A DNA stretch of 64,000 bases from Zhuqueibacter pondensis (GTDB lineage Bacteria; Zhuqueibacterota; Zhuqueibacteria; Zhuqueibacterales; Zhuqueibacteraceae). Made by a program: the position numbers and the translations under genes. The notes under the pieces are model-generated. The model was given only the letters and a program-made list of their open reading frames with translations, was not told the origin of the DNA and searched no databases. Of the stretch, positions 26,629 through 34,713 are shown one piece after another. Location: positions 57,620 through 121,619 of the forward strand of contig JAPDQK010000011.1 of assembly GCA_034505955.1 (NCBI GenBank), in the 5' to 3' direction. Positions within the stretch are counted from its first letter, which is position 1. Every line of letters begins with the position of its first letter.

Positions 26629-27666
26629 CTACCGCAGCGCGATTGTTTTGCGATGTCTCTCGGCTTTCTCGCGCATCTTATCAAAAAAGGCCTTGTCGAG
26701 ATCCGCGGAAAATTTTACTGACTTGCCTTTCAAATCAATATCGATGCGATTGAGCATATCGACAGCTTCCCGGTCGTCGGACACCGCCAATTTCGCCGTC
26801 GCCAAAGCACCTTTAACCGCCTCTGCCATCAGCTTGCTGTTTTCCTCGTTATCGCACAACACTTCTCCGTAGAGCCTGGCCTTGGCGCCAACATTTGCGG
26901 AGAATGTCACGCCTTGCAGGGATTTCAGCGCGCGCGTGCCTTTGAAATCACCGTGCTCACCCAGCTCTTCCGCCATCGCGGTCATCACCTCGGCAGTGTT
27001 GGCGACCATCCAGCATTGATCTTTATAACGCAACTTTTCCATCAACGCCGTTATCGGTGCATTGTCTTTAACCGATTCGCCGGCGGTTTTTCCGTCAATA
27101 ACCGCTTTCACCCAGTCGTTGTTGCCGGCTATGAGCGTATGTGCATCGGCAAAGTAAAACGTTTTGTCACCATGGTTTTTGATCACATAGATCGTCTTGC
27201 CTGCATAGATTTCAGTGCTCAATTCAGGTACGTCGTGCCCGTCGTGATGTTTTTTGATGGAATCACGTAACGCATTGACGGTATTGATAATCTTCTGCTC
27301 ATCGAAATTGCCGGTGACAACGAGAGCGAAATTATTCATACTTTCCTGCTCGCTGCCCTGCAGGCCAACCAGGACGCTGTGGAAATCTTTTTCGAAGTCA
27401 AAGCCGGTTCTTTCCAGCAGTTCCTGGTAATCTTTTTCCTCCCGCAGCCGAGTGATCTTGTCACCCCAGTCCTTTTCGAGTGCCTTGCCCAGCTCGCTCT
27501 GCCGCATGCTTTGCGCATCGAAGTACGCCAACGCATTCACGGTTTTGGGAATCCAGGTGAGATGTTGGTCGACCGCTGCTGGCAGCGGAGTTGTGGTCGG
27601 CCGTGAACATCCGGCAAGGACAATTGCCAGAGTCAGCAACAATGCCAATGCCATCCGAGTTTTCAT
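26629..27666 (-). CDS. Lipoprotein downstream of an ABC-2 exporter, unknown function
   Basis: 345 residues from ATG 27666, which has AAGGAG eight bases upstream; an earlier in-frame ATG at 27684 would overlap that site. The signal is MALALLLTLAIVLAGC-SRP. The body is a soluble alpha/beta protein of periplasmic type (IPKTVNALAYFDAQSMRQSE, FEKDFHSVLVGLQG, NFALVVTGNFDEQKIINTV, GKTIYVIKNHGDKTFYFADAHTLIAGNNDWVKAVID), loosely resembling DUF3352-like or DUF1795-like adhesion/stress proteins, but I do not recognise it firmly. It follows the permease gene by 14 bases and is likely the last gene of that operon. Confidence 0.75.
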   Translation of the reverse strand: MKTRMALALLLTLAIVLAGCSRPTTTPLPAAVDQHLTWIPKTVNALAYFDAQSMRQSELGKALEKDWGDKITRLREEKDYQELLERTGFDFEKDFHSVLVGLQGSEQESMNNFALVVTGNFDEQKIINTVNALRDSIKKHHDGHDVPELSTEIYAGKTIYVIKNHGDKTFYFADAHTLIAGNNDWVKAVIDGKTAGESVKDNAPITALMEKLRYKDQCWMVANTAEVMTAMAEELGEHGDFKGTRALKSLQGVTFSANVGAKARLYGEVLCDNEENSKLMAEAVKGALATAKLAVSDDREAVDMLNRIDIDLKGKSVKFSADLDKAFFDKMREKAERHRKTIALR

Positions 27667-27680
27667 GATTGCATCTCCTT

Positions 27681-28514
27681 TCAAAAATCTTTCTTTTGGA
27701 AAACATGGATCGCGCCCAATAGAAAAGCCGCACCAACGCCGAGGGAATGAAAAAGCGGCGCCCAGCTCGAGATTGGTTCACCGGCCACTAATGCGCGCGT
27801 CAAATTGCCCATTTCGGTTGTGCGCGGGGTCAGGTAATAGAGGCCGTCGAGCAGCGACTGATAAATTTTGTGTGAAAGCAACGCGTAGATTTTTTCGCGT
27901 TGCAACAGCAGCGGGCTCAAAATCATCATCACCAAATATGCGGCCATGATCGCAACACCCGAATTGCGCACGGTGACGCCCACGAAAGTCATGATCGCAT
28001 ACAACACTCCAAATGTCAAAACAATGACAATGCCACTCAAAAGAAAAGGTGTGTACCAAAATCCGGTTTTCGCCGAGAGAATGAACCAGGCACCGCCGAT
28101 CAGATAAGCGACATTGATGGCCACGATGCTCAACGCGCCGAGAAAGCGTCCGAGCAGAAGCTGCCATCGGGCAAAAGGTCGAGACAGCAGCAAATCGACA
28201 CTGCCTTTTTCCAGCATGTTCGGCACCAGACTGGCAGTGGCGAAGACGGCGAAGAAAATGCCTGCACCGTACATCATCATCGCCAGCACCGATTCGATCT
28301 GAATGATGATCTTTTGCAGTTTGGCGACATCGATTTCCTGCTCGACGTCTTTGCCGAACAATTGCACGGCCGCCATGCCGCCCGAGACCAAATCGACATT
28401 CAGCGCAAAAATGAACAGCAGGTGGATGATGGTGATGACGATGAAGAAAGCCATAAAGGTTTTCTTCGCCAGCGACTCGCGCAGGGTGTAAGAAATGATT
28501 GCTAAAAAGCGCAT
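27681..28514 (-). CDS. ABC-2 type transporter permease
   Basis: 277 residues from ATG 28514; earlier in-frame codons give no plausible N-terminus. About six membrane helices are visible (FMAFFIVITIIHLLFIFAL; MMMYGAGIFFAVFATASLV; ALSIVAINVAYLIGGAWFIL; LLSGIVIVLTFGVLYAIMTFV; GVAIMAAYLVMMILSPLLL; a C-terminal helix before the FQKKDF end). The motif LEKGSVDLLLSRPFARWQLLLGRFLG is typical of NosY/GldF-like ABC-2 permeases. It pairs with the ATPase 85 bases upstream. The substrate is unknown. Confidence 0.88.
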   Translation of the reverse strand: MRFLAIISYTLRESLAKKTFMAFFIVITIIHLLFIFALNVDLVSGGMAAVQLFGKDVEQEIDVAKLQKIIIQIESVLAMMMYGAGIFFAVFATASLVPNMLEKGSVDLLLSRPFARWQLLLGRFLGALSIVAINVAYLIGGAWFILSAKTGFWYTPFLLSGIVIVLTFGVLYAIMTFVGVTVRNSGVAIMAAYLVMMILSPLLLQREKIYALLSHKIYQSLLDGLYYLTPRTTEMGNLTRALVAGEPISSWAPLFHSLGVGAAFLLGAIHVFQKKDF

Positions 28515-28599
28515 AATTGTTCTTCGTTTGTCCCGCGTGATTGAATTGTTTTCTTGATTCCAGGGTTTAATATCCGAAGGCTGCGCCCGTAGGGCAATA

Positions 28600-29553
28600 C
28601 TACGAACTTTCTGACGATTTCGCCAGCTCATTGAAATCTCCGGAGGCCGCGCCTTGGATGGCGGCAAAGAAACTTTCTTCGAGGGTGCGGCGCTGCGGCA
28701 CAATCGCGTGAATCTCCGCTTGGTTTTGCCTGAGATGATCGATCAGCCGGTTCAACTCGGCGTGATCTTTTACACGCACTTCGATATGGCTGTTCTGCAG
28801 TGAAAGCCTGCCAAATGCCGCCAGCAATTTCTCCTTGATGGCTTCGGCCAGCGGGGAAGTCTGAATGCGATAGCTCAACCCGATATTGGTCAACTGCTCA
28901 ATTGCTCCCTGCACGATGATTTTGCCCTTGTTCATGATGGCCACCTCGTCGCACACCATCTCGACCTCGGAGAGCAGATGGGAGTTGATGAAAATGGTTT
29001 TGCCCTGCTGCTTGAGCTTCAGGATGATGTCGCGAATTTCCTTTCGTCCGATCGGATCGACGCCGTCAGTGGGTTCATCCAAGATGAGCAGATCCGGATC
29101 GTTGATCATCGCGACCGCCAGACCATGACGTTGCATCATGCCCTTGGAATACTTGCGGATTTTGGTGTTGGCCCACTTGTCCATGCCCACCAATTTGAGT
29201 AATTCGGGTATGCGTTGTCGTCGCAGTGCTTTCGGCACTCCTGCGAAGCGGCCGAAATAATCCATCACCGCGCTGCCTTTGAAAAAGTCGGGGTAGCGAT
29301 GATTCTCCGGCAGATAGCCGATCCGGCGACGCTGGTTGTAATCGGAAACCGGTTTGCCGAAAATCGCGGCCGTGCCCGAAGTTGGGTGCAGAATACTGAG
29401 CAGCACCTTGACGAGTGTGGTCTTGCCGGCGCCATTGGGGCCCAACAATCCAAACACCAGTCCCGCTCCGACTTGCAGGGAGACACCATCCAATGCCCGA
29501 ACTTTGCCGCCGCTAAAATGTTTTGAAAGATTTTGTGTTGCGATGACGTTCAC
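28600..29553 (-). CDS. ABC transporter ATP-binding protein
   Basis: 317 residues. The start is a GTG at 29553 with a perfect AGGAGG five bases upstream (29559-29564), better than an upstream TTG. Walker A is LLGPNGAGKTTLVK, the signature region is KYSKGMMQRHGLAVAM, and Walker B is DLLILDEPTDGVDPIGR. A C-terminal extension (~230-317) follows, as in CcmA/NatA/GldA-type exporters. It works with the ABC-2 permease and the lipoprotein downstream. The signature has the SKGMMQR form, common in this subfamily. Confidence 0.92.
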   Translation of the reverse strand: MNVIATQNLSKHFSGGKVRALDGVSLQVGAGLVFGLLGPNGAGKTTLVKVLLSILHPTSGTAAIFGKPVSDYNQRRRIGYLPENHRYPDFFKGSAVMDYFGRFAGVPKALRRQRIPELLKLVGMDKWANTKIRKYSKGMMQRHGLAVAMINDPDLLILDEPTDGVDPIGRKEIRDIILKLKQQGKTIFINSHLLSEVEMVCDEVAIMNKGKIIVQGAIEQLTNIGLSYRIQTSPLAEAIKEKLLAAFGRLSLQNSHIEVRVKDHAELNRLIDHLRQNQAEIHAIVPQRRTLEESFFAAIQGAASGDFNELAKSSESS

Positions 29554-29676
29554 ATTTTCCTCCTGATTGCTCCTGTTCTTACGCAATGCCAAAGGAGAAG
29601 TTGCGGAAGAGGATTGTGAAATTTTTGATTGCAGGGTGGCAGGTTGTAAACGGCGGGGGGACCGCTATTACAAACA

Positions 29677-29746
29677 TGTCATTCTGCAGGAATTTTTTTG
29701 AAGAACGCCCATGCTGGAATTGCAAAAGGATTCCTGCAGAATGACA
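29677..29746. repeat. TGTCAT-ended interspersed repeat, compact copy 7
   Basis: TGTCATTCTGCAGGAATTTT at the left pairs with the right arm AGGATTCCTGCAGAATGACA. It lies between the DUF3108 stop and the ABC operon. On the minus strand it would form a long hairpin just after the DUF3108 stop codon and may act as a terminator. Confidence 0.7.
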
Positions 29747-29767
29747 TTGCGGTGTTCTTGAAGAAAT

Positions 29768-30715
29768 TTAGTATCCCGATACGCCTTCGATTTTTTCCGC
29801 TTCGGCAATGACGGATCCCAGCTTGAAGGCTTTCACATAAATTTGACTTACCATCATCACCGGAATTTTTCTTTCGTCGTCGGTCAGATACACCACGACA
29901 CGGCCCTTTTGCTGAAAAAGTGCCGGCGTCTTGAGAAACGGCTCCACGACCAAACAGGTGAATCTTCCGGCCTTGATATTGATCTTCTCACGGCGATGCA
30001 CCACGATCTTGAGCGGAAAGAGCTTGCCATCAGAATGGTTATCGATAAATATCGAATCGCCAGGAGCGATATTCATGGTGCGGACAAGATACATGGCCGA
30101 GAGTACATCTTGCACGAAGGGTGGGACTGCCATGGTGTCACGCTTGCTGCCCTGCTTCATGATGGCCAGATGATTGATTTGATCGAACTCCACCTCATGA
30201 TCGAGCTTGAAGCCACCCTCACGCAAACGCTTGCTGAACCACCAACTGAAAATGCCATCCACGTCGGTGTAAGATTCGACACGATCCTCGACTTTGAAAA
30301 AGGTCGAAAAAAATTTGTTCGACCAGGCTTCGGAGATGATGTTGTAACACGGCCGGCCCTGCGTTTCGATAATTTGGGGAATTGACAGGCGCGCGTTTCC
30401 CGCTATAATTTGTCCATAACGGATCATATACGTCAGGCTTTCGCCGACTCGAAAAGCGCGGTTCGGAACGATTCGCAACGCTGGCGCCGGACTTGCCGAA
30501 TTATTCGGTCTGCCCTCCGCATCGCGGTTGGAGACATTTCCGGAATCGGAATGCGATTGGGCGGCGCTGTTCAGTGAATCTGCCCGCGACTGTTGCGCGA
30601 TCGAGACAACGGGGATTGCCATGCAGAGTAAAAACATCAAGGTCATGACAACGGGAAGTGATAGCCACTCGCAAAATGGAAGAAATTGCTGTAAATAATT
30701 TTCTTTTTTTCTCAT
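29768..30715 (-). CDS. DUF3108 family exported protein
   Basis: 315 residues from the second of two adjacent ATGs (30715), which sits six bases after AGGA; 30718 is the alternative. A signal-anchor or signal peptide is present (LPVVMTLMFLLCMAIPVVSIAQ), followed by a ~50-residue polar linker. The DUF3108 fold then begins: FRVGESLTYMIRYGQIIAGNARLSIP, SFSKVEDR-type core (FFKVEDRVESYTDVDGIFSWWFSKRLREGGFK), FVQDVLSAMYLVRTM, INIKAGRFTCLVVEP, PVMMVSQIYVKAFKLGSVIAE. The family is usually encoded near LPS genes, as here. The precise function is unknown. Confidence 0.85.
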   Translation of the reverse strand: MRKKENYLQQFLPFCEWLSLPVVMTLMFLLCMAIPVVSIAQQSRADSLNSAAQSHSDSGNVSNRDAEGRPNNSASPAPALRIVPNRAFRVGESLTYMIRYGQIIAGNARLSIPQIIETQGRPCYNIISEAWSNKFFSTFFKVEDRVESYTDVDGIFSWWFSKRLREGGFKLDHEVEFDQINHLAIMKQGSKRDTMAVPPFVQDVLSAMYLVRTMNIAPGDSIFIDNHSDGKLFPLKIVVHRREKINIKAGRFTCLVVEPFLKTPALFQQKGRVVVYLTDDERKIPVMMVSQIYVKAFKLGSVIAEAEKIEGVSGY

Positions 30716-30793
30716 CATGATTCCTGTGAAAATGGCGTTCGTAGCTGCTCCTGTCATGCGCAAGAGGATCGGGTGCCTAAAAAAGGCGCAACG

Positions 30794-31807
30794 TCATAAT
30801 AATTTTTCCCGAACCTTTTTAAAGGCCGTTGCCACCGAAATCGCGCGCATGCAATCACAAGTGCGAGTCCCGGATTTGCGACAACGTTTGCATTCGTCCT
30901 GCTGGGACATGAGCACGTCAGACAAGTGACCGTAGGGGCCCCAGCGTTCCGGCCGGCAAACGCGAATCGGGGGATAGAAAGCAACCACCGGCGTTCCAAC
31001 CATGACGGCCAAATGCAGAGGCCCGGTGCTGTTGCCGACAAACACCGCAGCGCGCCGGCACAATACAGCCAACTCAGTAATAGTTAAACGGCCACAAAGG
31101 GAAAGTGGTTTCGATATGGTTTGGCTTTGAATGTGAGCAACTAAATTTTCCTCTTCCGGTGCACCGGTCAAAATTACCTGGGCGCCAAGTTCATGATGAA
31201 CAAGATCGGCAAGCTGGGCAAAGTATTCCGGCGGCCAGTCTCGTGCAGAGCCACCGCTGCCGGCATGCAGCAGCACAGGCTTCGCGCCGGCACCGAGTTC
31301 ATTCAGTCTGGCGTCGATCCGCTCCTGTTCAGATTGCGCCAGCGTGAAATGAAATTCCACCTTGGCGGTCGTGATGCCGAGCGGTTGGAGCAACCGCAGA
31401 TTGTATTCGGCTTCGTGACGGGCGGCAGTCTTGCGATGCTCGAAGAGACGCTGATTAAACAAAAAACTGTACCATCGGTAACCCGTGCCAATGCGCAGGG
31501 GAATGCCACTTCGCCACACTGCCCACGCCAGTGCCGGTCGAGGGTACAACATCAACGCGGCATCAAATTCGCGCTTGCGGAGCGCCCGGACCAATCGGTG
31601 CGATTCGTTGCCGATTTCCGCTCCATCGATCTCGAGCGTTTCATCCACATGCGGATGGCAGCGCGTAATTTCCGCGGTGTAGCGGCGCACGAGAAAAGTG
31701 ACATGGAGATTCGAGAAATTTTTCTTCAGTGCCGTGGCCACCGGCGTGGAAAGAATGACATCGCCAATGCGATCGGTGCGAACCAGAAGAATCTTTCGCA
31801 GATTCAT
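30794..31807 (-). CDS. Glycosyltransferase family 9 (heptosyltransferase-like)
   Basis: 337 residues with the GT9 layout: N-terminal KILLVRTDRIGDVILSTPVATAL, then FDAALMLYPRPALAWAVWRSGIPLRIGTGYRW, the nucleotide-sugar site VLLHAGSGGSARDWPPEYFAQLADL, and FVGNSTGPLHLAVMVGTPVVAFYPP. A C-terminal cysteine cluster (CKRCRKSGTRTCDCM) is typical of this subgroup. It probably adds a heptose or other sugar to the LPS core from the cytoplasmic side. The start overlaps the phosphatase gene by four bases. Confidence 0.9.
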   Translation of the reverse strand: MNLRKILLVRTDRIGDVILSTPVATALKKNFSNLHVTFLVRRYTAEITRCHPHVDETLEIDGAEIGNESHRLVRALRKREFDAALMLYPRPALAWAVWRSGIPLRIGTGYRWYSFLFNQRLFEHRKTAARHEAEYNLRLLQPLGITTAKVEFHFTLAQSEQERIDARLNELGAGAKPVLLHAGSGGSARDWPPEYFAQLADLVHHELGAQVILTGAPEEENLVAHIQSQTISKPLSLCGRLTITELAVLCRRAAVFVGNSTGPLHLAVMVGTPVVAFYPPIRVCRPERWGPYGHLSDVLMSQQDECKRCRKSGTRTCDCMRAISVATAFKKVREKLL

Positions 31808-32337
31808 GCCTCACTTTCCTGCGATTGCCGCCGGCGTTCTTGAATGAAATTGACCAACGTGGGCAGGATTCGCTCCAGCTCTTCGTCGATCATGCGGGCA
31901 CAAGCGCGATAGGTTTCCTTGTCGCTGCCGATCGGATCGAAAATTTCGTCATCATCGGGATCATCCGGCGCCTCATTCCCGGCACGGGCAAAGCGTTTCA
32001 ACAGAAACACATTTTCACGATATTGCGGGAAATTTTCATGCAGGTAATCGAGGTGTTCATGAGCCATGACCAAAATCAAGTCCGCCTCTTCGACCAATTC
32101 CCGGGAGATCCCTTGCGAAAGATGCTGGGAAATGTCTCCACCCATCTCCTCGACAATTTCAACGGAATGGCGCGAGGCCGGCATCCCTTCAATGCCGAGC
32201 GTGCCGGCGGACCGGATGACAACATTATCCTGCAAGCGCGAAGGCAGCTTGAGTCGCAACAAGCCTTCGGCCATGGGACTGCGGCAACTGTTGCCGCTGC
32301 AAACGAACAGAATGTGGAATTTTGAATTTTTGCTCAA
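31804..32337 (-). CDS. Low-molecular-weight protein phosphatase (possibly arginine phosphatase)
   Basis: 177 residues. The P-loop is C13-S-G-N-S-C-R19-S, followed by PMAEGLL; the general-acid aspartate loop is EIFDPIGSD. The SCRSPMAEG form resembles YwlE-type protein-arginine phosphatases and also sugar-export Wzb types, so the substrate is not settled. It is coupled by four-base overlaps to tsaC upstream and a glycosyltransferase downstream; tsaC followed by this phosphatase is a recurrent order in many bacteria. Confidence 0.88.
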   Translation of the reverse strand: MSKNSKFHILFVCSGNSCRSPMAEGLLRLKLPSRLQDNVVIRSAGTLGIEGMPASRHSVEIVEEMGGDISQHLSQGISRELVEEADLILVMAHEHLDYLHENFPQYRENVFLLKRFARAGNEAPDDPDDDEIFDPIGSDKETYRACARMIDEELERILPTLVNFIQERRRQSQESEA

Positions 32338-32975
32338 GTTTGTAGGTCTCCGATGCGTTTGATGATTTCCTCTGCAGGCACGGCGCCGGCGCGAACCAGC
32401 CGTGGCGGCTGCAGGGTCACGTCGAGTATGGTCGAAGGTTGACGATGCGGCGGTGAACCGCTATCCAAAATTAGGGCCAGGCTTTTTCCAAAAATTTCGG
32501 CGATCTGCCGGGCGGAATCAGCGACCGGCTCAGCACTGCGGTTGGCGCTGGTCGCAATAATCGGTGCGCCGAGACGAGTGGAAATCTCGCAAGCGAGCCG
32601 AGCCGCCGGCAACCGGATGGCAATCTTGCCGGTGTTGCCAACAAGCAAAGGCGGTACATGTGCTGAAGCTTTGAAGATCAAGGTTAAAGGGCCCGGCCAA
32701 AATGATGCCATCAGGGTTGCAGCAACTGGCGGGATTTCCTCCACCCAGAAATGCAGCATGTTTTTTTCCCCAATAATCACCGGCAGCGCTTTTTCCGCCA
32801 TGCGACCTTTTAAGGAAAATACTTTCTCGATGGCGACGGTTGAGCGGGCATCACCACCAAGGCCGTATAAAGTGTCGGTCAGGTAAGCAATGATCTCACC
32901 ATTGCGTAAAACTGTCACAGCCGCATTGATGACGGTGGCGTCGGGATTGTTGAAATCCGTGGCGATGATCTGCAT
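32334..32975 (-). CDS. tsaC: L-threonylcarbamoyladenylate synthase (TsaC/Sua5/YrdC)
   Basis: 213 residues, the short form without the Sua5 C-terminal domain. Family motifs are GEIIAYLTDTLYGLGGDARS, VFSLKGRMAEKALPVIIG, FWPGPLTLIFKAS, GKIAIRLPAARLACEIS, APIIATSANRSAEPVA and PSTILDVTLQPPRLVRAGAV. The enzyme makes the threonylcarbamoyl-AMP used for t6A37 modification of tRNAs reading ANN codons. It is the first gene of a three-gene overlapping unit. Confidence 0.95.
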   Translation of the reverse strand: MQIIATDFNNPDATVINAAVTVLRNGEIIAYLTDTLYGLGGDARSTVAIEKVFSLKGRMAEKALPVIIGEKNMLHFWVEEIPPVAATLMASFWPGPLTLIFKASAHVPPLLVGNTGKIAIRLPAARLACEISTRLGAPIIATSANRSAEPVADSARQIAEIFGKSLALILDSGSPPHRQPSTILDVTLQPPRLVRAGAVPAEEIIKRIGDLQT

Positions 32976-33038
32976 GGAAGATTTAACTTGGATGATTCAA
33001 ACATGACTTGGCCGTGGTATTTATGTTTTTCAAAAATA

Positions 33039-33416
33039 CTACTTGGCTAATCTTACAGTATTCCTTTTGAAATCAAAAGCCAGCCCCGAACCTGCTGCAT
33101 AAAGAAATTCCATGCCGATCAAATAATCGCCTGGGATAAACCACGTTTCAATCGTTCTATTTTTAATGATCACCTTGCCAAGGAAAACAGGTAAATCAAC
33201 AACCTTACCTGTACCGAGTCGAAACCGGTCATAAACAACTGGTTCAAGCCCAACTCTTTTAATCAATTTAAGAGGAAGGGCGATTCCACCACTAAATCCA
33301 GTGTCCACAGTCATGGAAAGGTTTCCGTCATCCGTGATCACGAGTATTCGATTATCTATATTTGCGTTAATTGAGGGCACGAAATCCACGATCTTGCCTC
33401 GAAAAATTGTCCTCAT
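33039..33416 (-). CDS. Clan AA retropepsin-like aspartic protease
   Basis: 125 residues. The active-site motif is D38-T-G-F-S-G-G, preceded by LSMTV as in pepsin-fold half-domains; the second hydrophobic signature is FLGKVIIKNR, and WFIPGDYLIGMEFLYA resembles the LIGxDfL end of these proteins. One lobe only, so an active form would be a dimer. It overlaps the DUF5678 gene by four bases, a common partner for such small proteases. The role is unknown; toxin-like behaviour has been suggested for such pairs only by analogy. Confidence 0.8.
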   Translation of the reverse strand: MRTIFRGKIVDFVPSINANIDNRILVITDDGNLSMTVDTGFSGGIALPLKLIKRVGLEPVVYDRFRLGTGKVVDLPVFLGKVIIKNRTIETWFIPGDYLIGMEFLYAAGSGLAFDFKRNTVRLAK

Positions 33417-33652
33417 ATTCTTCTGATCCCCCTTTTTAATTCGTGAGCAAATGGATGTCCGATACGAACCGAATAAAATATCTTACCGGGATATTGCGCC
33501 CTTGCCTGCTTCAGAGCTTCAAGCAAAGTCTTTCCCAAGAAGTACTCTCCTGAATCAGGCTCGATCACGGCTATCATTCCTTTCTCCTTCTTCAGTGAAT
33601 GTACTTTTGCCAAAACTTCTTTCGATGGTTTTTTAACTTTTGGAATCTTCAT
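33413..33652 (-). CDS. DUF5678-type small protein
   Basis: 79 residues, basic and without signal or membrane segments. Features: KEVLAKVHSLKKEKGMIAVIEPDSGEYFLGKTLLEALKQARAQYP and YSVRIGHPFAHELKRG, matching the DUF5678 pattern. The start overlaps the heptosyltransferase stop by four bases and its stop overlaps the protease start by four, so the three are translationally coupled. The function is unknown. Confidence 0.78.
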   Translation of the reverse strand: MKIPKVKKPSKEVLAKVHSLKKEKGMIAVIEPDSGEYFLGKTLLEALKQARAQYPGKIFYSVRIGHPFAHELKRGIRRI

Positions 33653-34713
33653 TTCATCACCTCATGAGTTTTGTTTTGGCTGCGATGAGAAATGGCATAT
33701 AACAACGTTAACACTTCTGTAAAAACTTCCTCGACCGAAATCTCCAACATGCACGCATGCGTGCGAATCGGACACCGATGGCCACCGTGAGAGCTGCATG
33801 GCCGGCAGGAGAGGTCTTTTTCGATCACCGCGTGCCCATGGCCGAACGGCGCAAAGCCAAACGCCGGCACCGTTGGCCCGAAAATCGTTATCACCTTGCA
33901 GCGGGTTGCGACAGCGAGATGTGTCGGCGCACTATCGTTGGTTACCAAAATCTGGCAGCGATCCACCAGGGCAGCAGACTGCCGCAACGTCAGCTTGCCG
34001 GCCGTGTTAACGCAATCATCGCCGATTTTATCTGCAAGGCGGGCACAAAGCTCAGCATCACCACCGCCACCAATCAAATAAATTTGTGCATTGGCTTCGG
34101 CAGTCAGGCGTCGTGCCAAATCGATATAGCGATCTGCCGGCCAGCGTTTGGTTGCCCAAACCGAACCCGGTGCGAGAGCGCAAAACCATTTTTTGTTCTT
34201 GCCGATACGGCAGAACTGATCGACAAACCGCTCATCAGCCTCGTCCCAAAAAATTTTTGGTAATGGTGCATTGATTGAGCCGTTCAATGCACGGAGCAAA
34301 TCCAGATTCCGCTCCACCTCGTGTATCTGACGATATGGCACCCGCTGAGTGAAAAACCAGGCTCCGGCACTGCGGTCAAAGCCGATTCGCTGCGGAATTC
34401 CCGCCAGCCACACGAGCAAGGCACTGCGCAGAGAACGATGCGGCACCAGGGCCAGGTCATAACGTTCACGCTGTAACGATGACGCCAGCTTCCACAACGC
34501 GATCAGGCCGCGCTGGCGTCCACGTTTGTCAAAAATCACGACACGATGGACAAAGGGATTTCCCTCCAAAATATTTGCCGCGTCCGGGATCACCATGAAA
34601 TCAACACGACTTTCCGGAAACACTTGCTGCGCAGCCTCGGCCAGCGGCGTGGCCAGAATCACATCGCCGATAAACGCCGTTTGTACGATTAGAATTTTTT
34701 TGTTGCTTGTCAT
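33649..34713 (-). CDS. Lipopolysaccharide heptosyltransferase (GT9, WaaF-like)
   Basis: 354 residues. GT9 features: KKILIVQTAFIGDVILATPLAEAA, FPESRVDFMVIPDAANILEGNPFVHRVVIFDKRG, ERYDLALVPHRSLRSALLVWLAGIPQRIGFD, LAPGSVWATKRWPADRYIDLARRL, LVTNDSAPTHLAVATRCKVITIFGPTVPAFGFAPFG, and a C-terminal cysteine-rich CRPCSSHGGHRCP motif typical of heptosyltransferase II. It transfers heptose to the LPS inner core. It overlaps the acyltransferase gene by four bases. Confidence 0.92.
   Translation of the reverse strand: MTSNKKILIVQTAFIGDVILATPLAEAAQQVFPESRVDFMVIPDAANILEGNPFVHRVVIFDKRGRQRGLIALWKLASSLQRERYDLALVPHRSLRSALLVWLAGIPQRIGFDRSAGAWFFTQRVPYRQIHEVERNLDLLRALNGSINAPLPKIFWDEADERFVDQFCRIGKNKKWFCALAPGSVWATKRWPADRYIDLARRLTAEANAQIYLIGGGGDAELCARLADKIGDDCVNTAGKLTLRQSAALVDRCQILVTNDSAPTHLAVATRCKVITIFGPTVPAFGFAPFGHGHAVIEKDLSCRPCSSHGGHRCPIRTHACMLEISVEEVFTEVLTLLYAISHRSQNKTHEVMK

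Noticed and set aside
26467..26721. 84-codon + strand frame
   Set aside because: No ribosome binding site, low-complexity composition, and it runs into the supported minus-strand lipoprotein gene.
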